Assembly (NCBI GenBank): GCA_041394985.1
Contig: JAWLBI010000001.1
Coordinates: forward strand, 310,001-374,000
Direction: 5' to 3'
Origin: JAGLON01 sp041394985
GTDB taxonomy: Bacteria; Zixibacteria; MSB-5A5; GN15; JAAZOE01
Length of the DNA stretch: 64,000 nt
The notes under the pieces are model-generated. The model did no database searches. It saw nothing but the letters and a program-made list of their open reading frames with translations, and had not been told where the DNA came from. The position numbers were made by a program, and so were the translations under genes. This document shows, in pieces, positions 61,295 to 64,000 of this stretch. Each line of letters starts with the position of its first letter. Position 1 is the stretch's first letter.

Positions 61295-61888
61295 GTGGGC
61301 GTAAGTCTGCTTGCCGCCAATTTCGTTTCCTCAATTTACGACAACAAGAAAATACCATCTGATAGGCGGCCTGCCGTAGCCATTGCCGGACGGTCGAATG
61401 TCGGTAAGTCGACGCTTATTAATACGATCACACAGGGAAAAAATGTCGCTAAGGTGTCGTCAACACCCGGCAAGACGCAGGCGCTCAACTTCTTTCTCAC
61501 AGACAACAAGTTTTACTTAGTCGATCTGCCGGGCTATGGCTTCGCCAAGGTCCCGATCGCGGTGCGGAAATCGTGGGGTGCGCTGGTCGAGGGGTATTTA
61601 TCCCTCGCGCCGACCCTGCGCGGGCTCGTCCTGTTGATGGACTGTCGCCGAGAGATTCAGCCCGATGACATGACCATGCTCGACTGGGTCATCAATCGCG
61701 ATCTGCCGTTTGTCATCGTGATGACGAAAACGGATAAATTGAGCAAGAGCCAGCTTCTGCAAGCCGTTCGCAAGATGAAGAAACAATTATTCGGCGATGA
61801 AAACGAAGGGGATCTCATACCGTTTTCGGCCAAAAACAATCTGGGGAAGAATGAGGTAATACAATGGATTCGCAAGGCGGTCGCTTAG
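61295..61888 (+). CDS. ysxC: Ribosome biogenesis GTP-binding protein YsxC/EngB
   Basis: A 197-residue GTPase for late 50S assembly. G1 is AIAGRSNVGKSTLINT (usually GKSS), G2 STPGKTQALNFF, G3 DLPGYGFAK, and G4 VMTKTDKLSK. The start GTG 61295 (SLLAANFVSS) is preferred; GGAGG lies 11 bases upstream and family N-termini are short. An in-frame ATG at 61238 would add 19 residues with no ribosome binding site. The 3' end overlaps purA by 25 bases. Confidence 0.92.
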   Translation: MGVSLLAANFVSSIYDNKKIPSDRRPAVAIAGRSNVGKSTLINTITQGKNVAKVSSTPGKTQALNFFLTDNKFYLVDLPGYGFAKVPIAVRKSWGALVEGYLSLAPTLRGLVLLMDCRREIQPDDMTMLDWVINRDLPFVIVMTKTDKLSKSQLLQAVRKMKKQLFGDENEGDLIPFSAKNNLGKNEVIQWIRKAVA

Positions 61889-63165
61889 GGCGAAAAAACA
61901 GGGTTGTCGTCGGTGCGCAGTGGGGCGATGAAGGAAAAGGCAAAGTCGTCGACCTGCTCTCGCGCGAGGCCGATATCGTGGCCCGCTTCCAGGGCGGCAA
62001 CAACGCCGGTCACACGATTGTCGTCGACGGAAATAAGTATATCCTGCACCTGATTCCCTCGGGAATCATCCACCCCGGTAAGGTGTGCCTCATCGGTAAC
62101 GGCGTCGTGCTCGACCCGTTCGTCTTCCTCGAAGAACTGGATACGCTGAAAAAGGCAGGCATCGATTTCTCCGACCGCTTGTTCATTTCGGCCGCGACGA
62201 ATCTGATTATGCCATATCACCGCGCGCTGGATGGGCTCGAGGAGGCTGGCCGCGGCAAAAAAGGCATCGGCACCACCGGTCGCGGCATCGGCCCGGCCTA
62301 TCAGGAAAAAGTCAAGCGCACCGGCATTCGCCTCGCCGATCTCTTCGACGATGCTCGCCTGACCGAAAAAATCAGCACTCACTGCCATAATAAAAAATAT
62401 ATGCTGGATCAGCTTCCCCCGGATCAGCAGGTCGACTGCGCCAAACTGGTGCAGGATTTGATGGCGTTACAAGACATCTTCCGCCCCATGATGACCGATG
62501 CATCATTGATGCTGCATGAGGCCACTCAGTCTGGTGCGACGGTTTTGTTTGAGGGCGCACAGGGCGCGATGCTCGATGTCGACCTCGGGACATATCCCTA
62601 TTGTACCTCGTCGAATACGACGGTCGGCGGCGCATTGACCGGCCTCGGCATCGGACCGCGGATGATCGATGAAGTTATCGGCATCGTCAAGGCGTATACG
62701 ACGCGAGTCGGCGGCGGACCGTTCCCGACCGAGCAGGATAATGAAATCGGCGAAAAGCTGCGTGAGAAAGGCTGCGAATTCGGCGCCACGACCGGCCGCC
62801 CGCGGCGCATCGGATGGCTCGACCTGGTACAGCTCAAACATGCCTGCCGCATCAATGGCATCGACAAGATCGCCATCACCAAGCTGGATGTGCTGGATTG
62901 TCTGGATGAGATTCAGGTCTGTACCGCCTATGAACTGGATGGCAAGCGCATCGATAATACGCCGGTCGATATGACGCGGTATAAAGACTGCAAACCGGTC
63001 TATAAGTCATTCGAGGGTTGGAATAAATCGACCGAGGGCGTTACGACGTATGCGGAGTTACCGCAGAAGGCGCGCGAGTATGTTGGATATATCTGCCGCG
63101 AGTTGAATGTGGAGATGTTATTATTATCCACCGGCCCCGCCCGCGAGCACACCGTGCTGGTGTGA
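61864..63165 (+). CDS. purA: Adenylosuccinate synthetase
   Basis: A 433-residue enzyme that joins IMP and aspartate with GTP in AMP synthesis. The P-loop-like GDEGKGK near 20 carries the catalytic Asp, then NAGHTIVVDGNKYILHLIPSGI. KGIGTTGRGIGPAYQEK and EGAQGAMLDVDLGTYPYCTSSNTT are active-site loops. TTGRPRRIGWLDLVQL lies near 300. Downstream of ysxC by overlap. Confidence 0.97.
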   Translation: MDSQGGRLGRKNRVVVGAQWGDEGKGKVVDLLSREADIVARFQGGNNAGHTIVVDGNKYILHLIPSGIIHPGKVCLIGNGVVLDPFVFLEELDTLKKAGIDFSDRLFISAATNLIMPYHRALDGLEEAGRGKKGIGTTGRGIGPAYQEKVKRTGIRLADLFDDARLTEKISTHCHNKKYMLDQLPPDQQVDCAKLVQDLMALQDIFRPMMTDASLMLHEATQSGATVLFEGAQGAMLDVDLGTYPYCTSSNTTVGGALTGLGIGPRMIDEVIGIVKAYTTRVGGGPFPTEQDNEIGEKLREKGCEFGATTGRPRRIGWLDLVQLKHACRINGIDKIAITKLDVLDCLDEIQVCTAYELDGKRIDNTPVDMTRYKDCKPVYKSFEGWNKSTEGVTTYAELPQKAREYVGYICRELNVEMLLLSTGPAREHTVLV

Positions 63166-63203
63166 GGAGTGAATTTTTCAATTGTTCGCCGGGTACCGGG
63201 TAG

Positions 63204-63325
63204 CCCGACCCTTAAGGGTCGGGAAATCGAAAATGTTTTTCTGCTCGCCCCTGAAGCGTTTGTTGAAAAACCTATTACAAACATCGATCATTGCGAGCCC
63301 TTCTTAGGGCGTCGCAATCTCAGGA
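63204..63325. repeat. Family C and F repeats after purA
   Basis: CCCGACCCTTAAGGGTCGGG (63204-63223) is followed by an inverted copy of the CCTGAGATTGC element (63261-63325, matching 21883-21950). The resulting open frame is not real coding. Confidence 0.8.
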
Positions 63326-63381
63326 TGTGTGCATTAAATACACAAAATAATTATTACGAAAATAGACTGCGGGGAGGGAAA

Positions 63382-63948
63382 ATGTGGCGTCTGTACACAT
63401 CATTAGTTTTTACTTTGATATTACTATCGTGTTCCTATGGCGAATTCGTTGATGTTTTTACTACTCGGCCCTTAACAACAGTCGATCTAACTATCTCACA
63501 AGATCAGGAGGAAACAGGCGATTCCTTACGATTTACTGTCTTTGTGAAAAACAATAGCAAAAATGATATATATATAGTGAGAGATAATTTTATTGGCGAG
63601 TTTATTCGGCCCGGCAGAGGAGTCTGTACCTGGGGTATATACGTTCTATATGAAGACAGCATTCCGATGTCTAACGGTATCATGAGTGTACTTGTGAGTA
63701 ATTTAGAAAATGATGATTATGTTATGATAGAAAAGGGCGGCGAGTACATTGGCGATTTTAATATTAATTTTGATAAGCTTTTTGGAGTCGGAACATCCGG
63801 CATGTATAAAAAGCTAAATGGCAGATTTACAGTTCAACTATTTTATCGCGACTGCTATCTGGATCATAAGGACGCACTAAAAGGGGTTCTCAGAAGTAAC
63901 AAGGTTGAAGTTTACTATAATAATGACAAGGCTGCAACCTCTAAATAA
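63382..63948 (+). CDS. Small lipoprotein of unknown function
   Basis: A 188-residue lipoprotein with hydrophobic residues 5-16 and lipobox LLSC (Cys-17). The body is beta-rich (TVDLTISQDQEETGDSLRFTVFVKNN), suggesting an Ig-like or BsuPI-like sandwich. GGGGAGGG lies before ATG 63382; the upstream in-frame reading runs through repeats and is rejected. The DNA is AT-rich compared with purA. Confidence 0.7.
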   Translation: MWRLYTSLVFTLILLSCSYGEFVDVFTTRPLTTVDLTISQDQEETGDSLRFTVFVKNNSKNDIYIVRDNFIGEFIRPGRGVCTWGIYVLYEDSIPMSNGIMSVLVSNLENDDYVMIEKGGEYIGDFNINFDKLFGVGTSGMYKKLNGRFTVQLFYRDCYLDHKDALKGVLRSNKVEVYYNNDKAATSK

Positions 63949-63967
63949 CCTGATATATACTGGGTAG

Positions 63968-63987
63968 CCCGACCCTTTAGGGTCGGG
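63968..63987. repeat. Family-C palindrome
   Basis: CCCGACCCTTTAGGGTCGGG, identical to 29540-29559, ends the window 20 bases after the lipoprotein stop. Confidence 0.85.
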
Positions 63988-64000
63988 ATATTATGCTTAC

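Noticed and set aside
63169..63381. N-terminal extension of the last lipoprotein
   Set aside because: The frame runs through family C and F repeats; GGGGAGGG and the lipoprotein signal support ATG 63382.

Overview
The window is a 64 kb piece of a Gram-negative bacterial chromosome that includes the replication-origin neighbourhood (dnaA, dnaN and a cluster of DnaA boxes at about 15.7-16.0 kb). No rRNA is present, so lineage is inferred. An LptB ATPase implies an outer membrane. A secreted protein combines a C25-like protease, calcium-binding thrombospondin type 3 repeats, a dockerin-like module and a type IX secretion sorting tail, which points to the FCB side of the tree. Together with HprK and abundant intergenic palindromes this recalls candidate phyla such as Zixibacteria. 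That name is a guess from memory and was not tested.

Layout. 0-9.9 kb: partial amidohydrolase, GNAT, the minus-strand lptB-rpoN-hpf-hprK operon, a divergent TPR lipoprotein and an HExxH metallopeptidase. 10.4-12.8 kb: a STAND NTPase with kinesin-light-chain TPRs, split by a frameshift. 12.9-16.7 kb: dnaN, dnaA, oriC and an Rrf2 regulator. 17.1-20.4 kb: pth-rpsF-rpsR-DUF2232-rplI-bifunctional nuclease. 20.9-24.6 kb: an SRA-HNH modification-dependent nuclease, greA, a UbiA-type prenyltransferase and a Panacea toxin-antitoxin pair. 24.9-29.4 kb: an RDD protein, then a heterodimeric ABC exporter behind a leader with short ORFs and a terminator. 29.7-36.1 kb: two acetyltransferases, a methyltransferase, glycogen phosphorylase and phosphofructokinase. 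36.1-39.4 kb: the large secreted protein. 39.9-42.5 kb: a RimK-like amidoligase cluster (RLAN domain, ATP-grasp, GNAT-C39 peptidase). 42.6-44.9 kb: two near-identical REP-associated transposase units flanking a DUF5131 gene. 45-48.2 kb: hflX, a CheY-like receiver, a Crp/Fnr regulator and an unusual ferredoxin with an FNR-like box. 48.5-53.5 kb: DUF4397 and DUF378 genes, divergent from a CarH-like B12 photoreceptor operon with photolyase, SRPBCC and DUF523/DUF1722 genes. 53.6-57.7 kb: mug, an ABM protein, a FlaR-like kinase, a beta-propeller protein and three small membrane proteins. 58-64 kb: two tRNA-Lys genes, lon, ysxC, purA and a lipoprotein.

How parts work together. Housekeeping operons for replication, ribosomal proteins and sigma-54 are interleaved with AT-richer accessory genes (STAND ATPase, type IV-like restriction enzyme, toxin-antitoxin). 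At least eight families of short palindromes occupy the intergenic spaces, and one family flanks the RAYT transposases. Four regulatory arrangements stand out: 11-bp-phased repeats upstream of the CarH-like gene, a BmrB-like leader before the ABC exporter, an FNR-like box between a Crp/Fnr gene and its ferredoxin neighbour, and a palindrome over the -10 of the Panacea pair.
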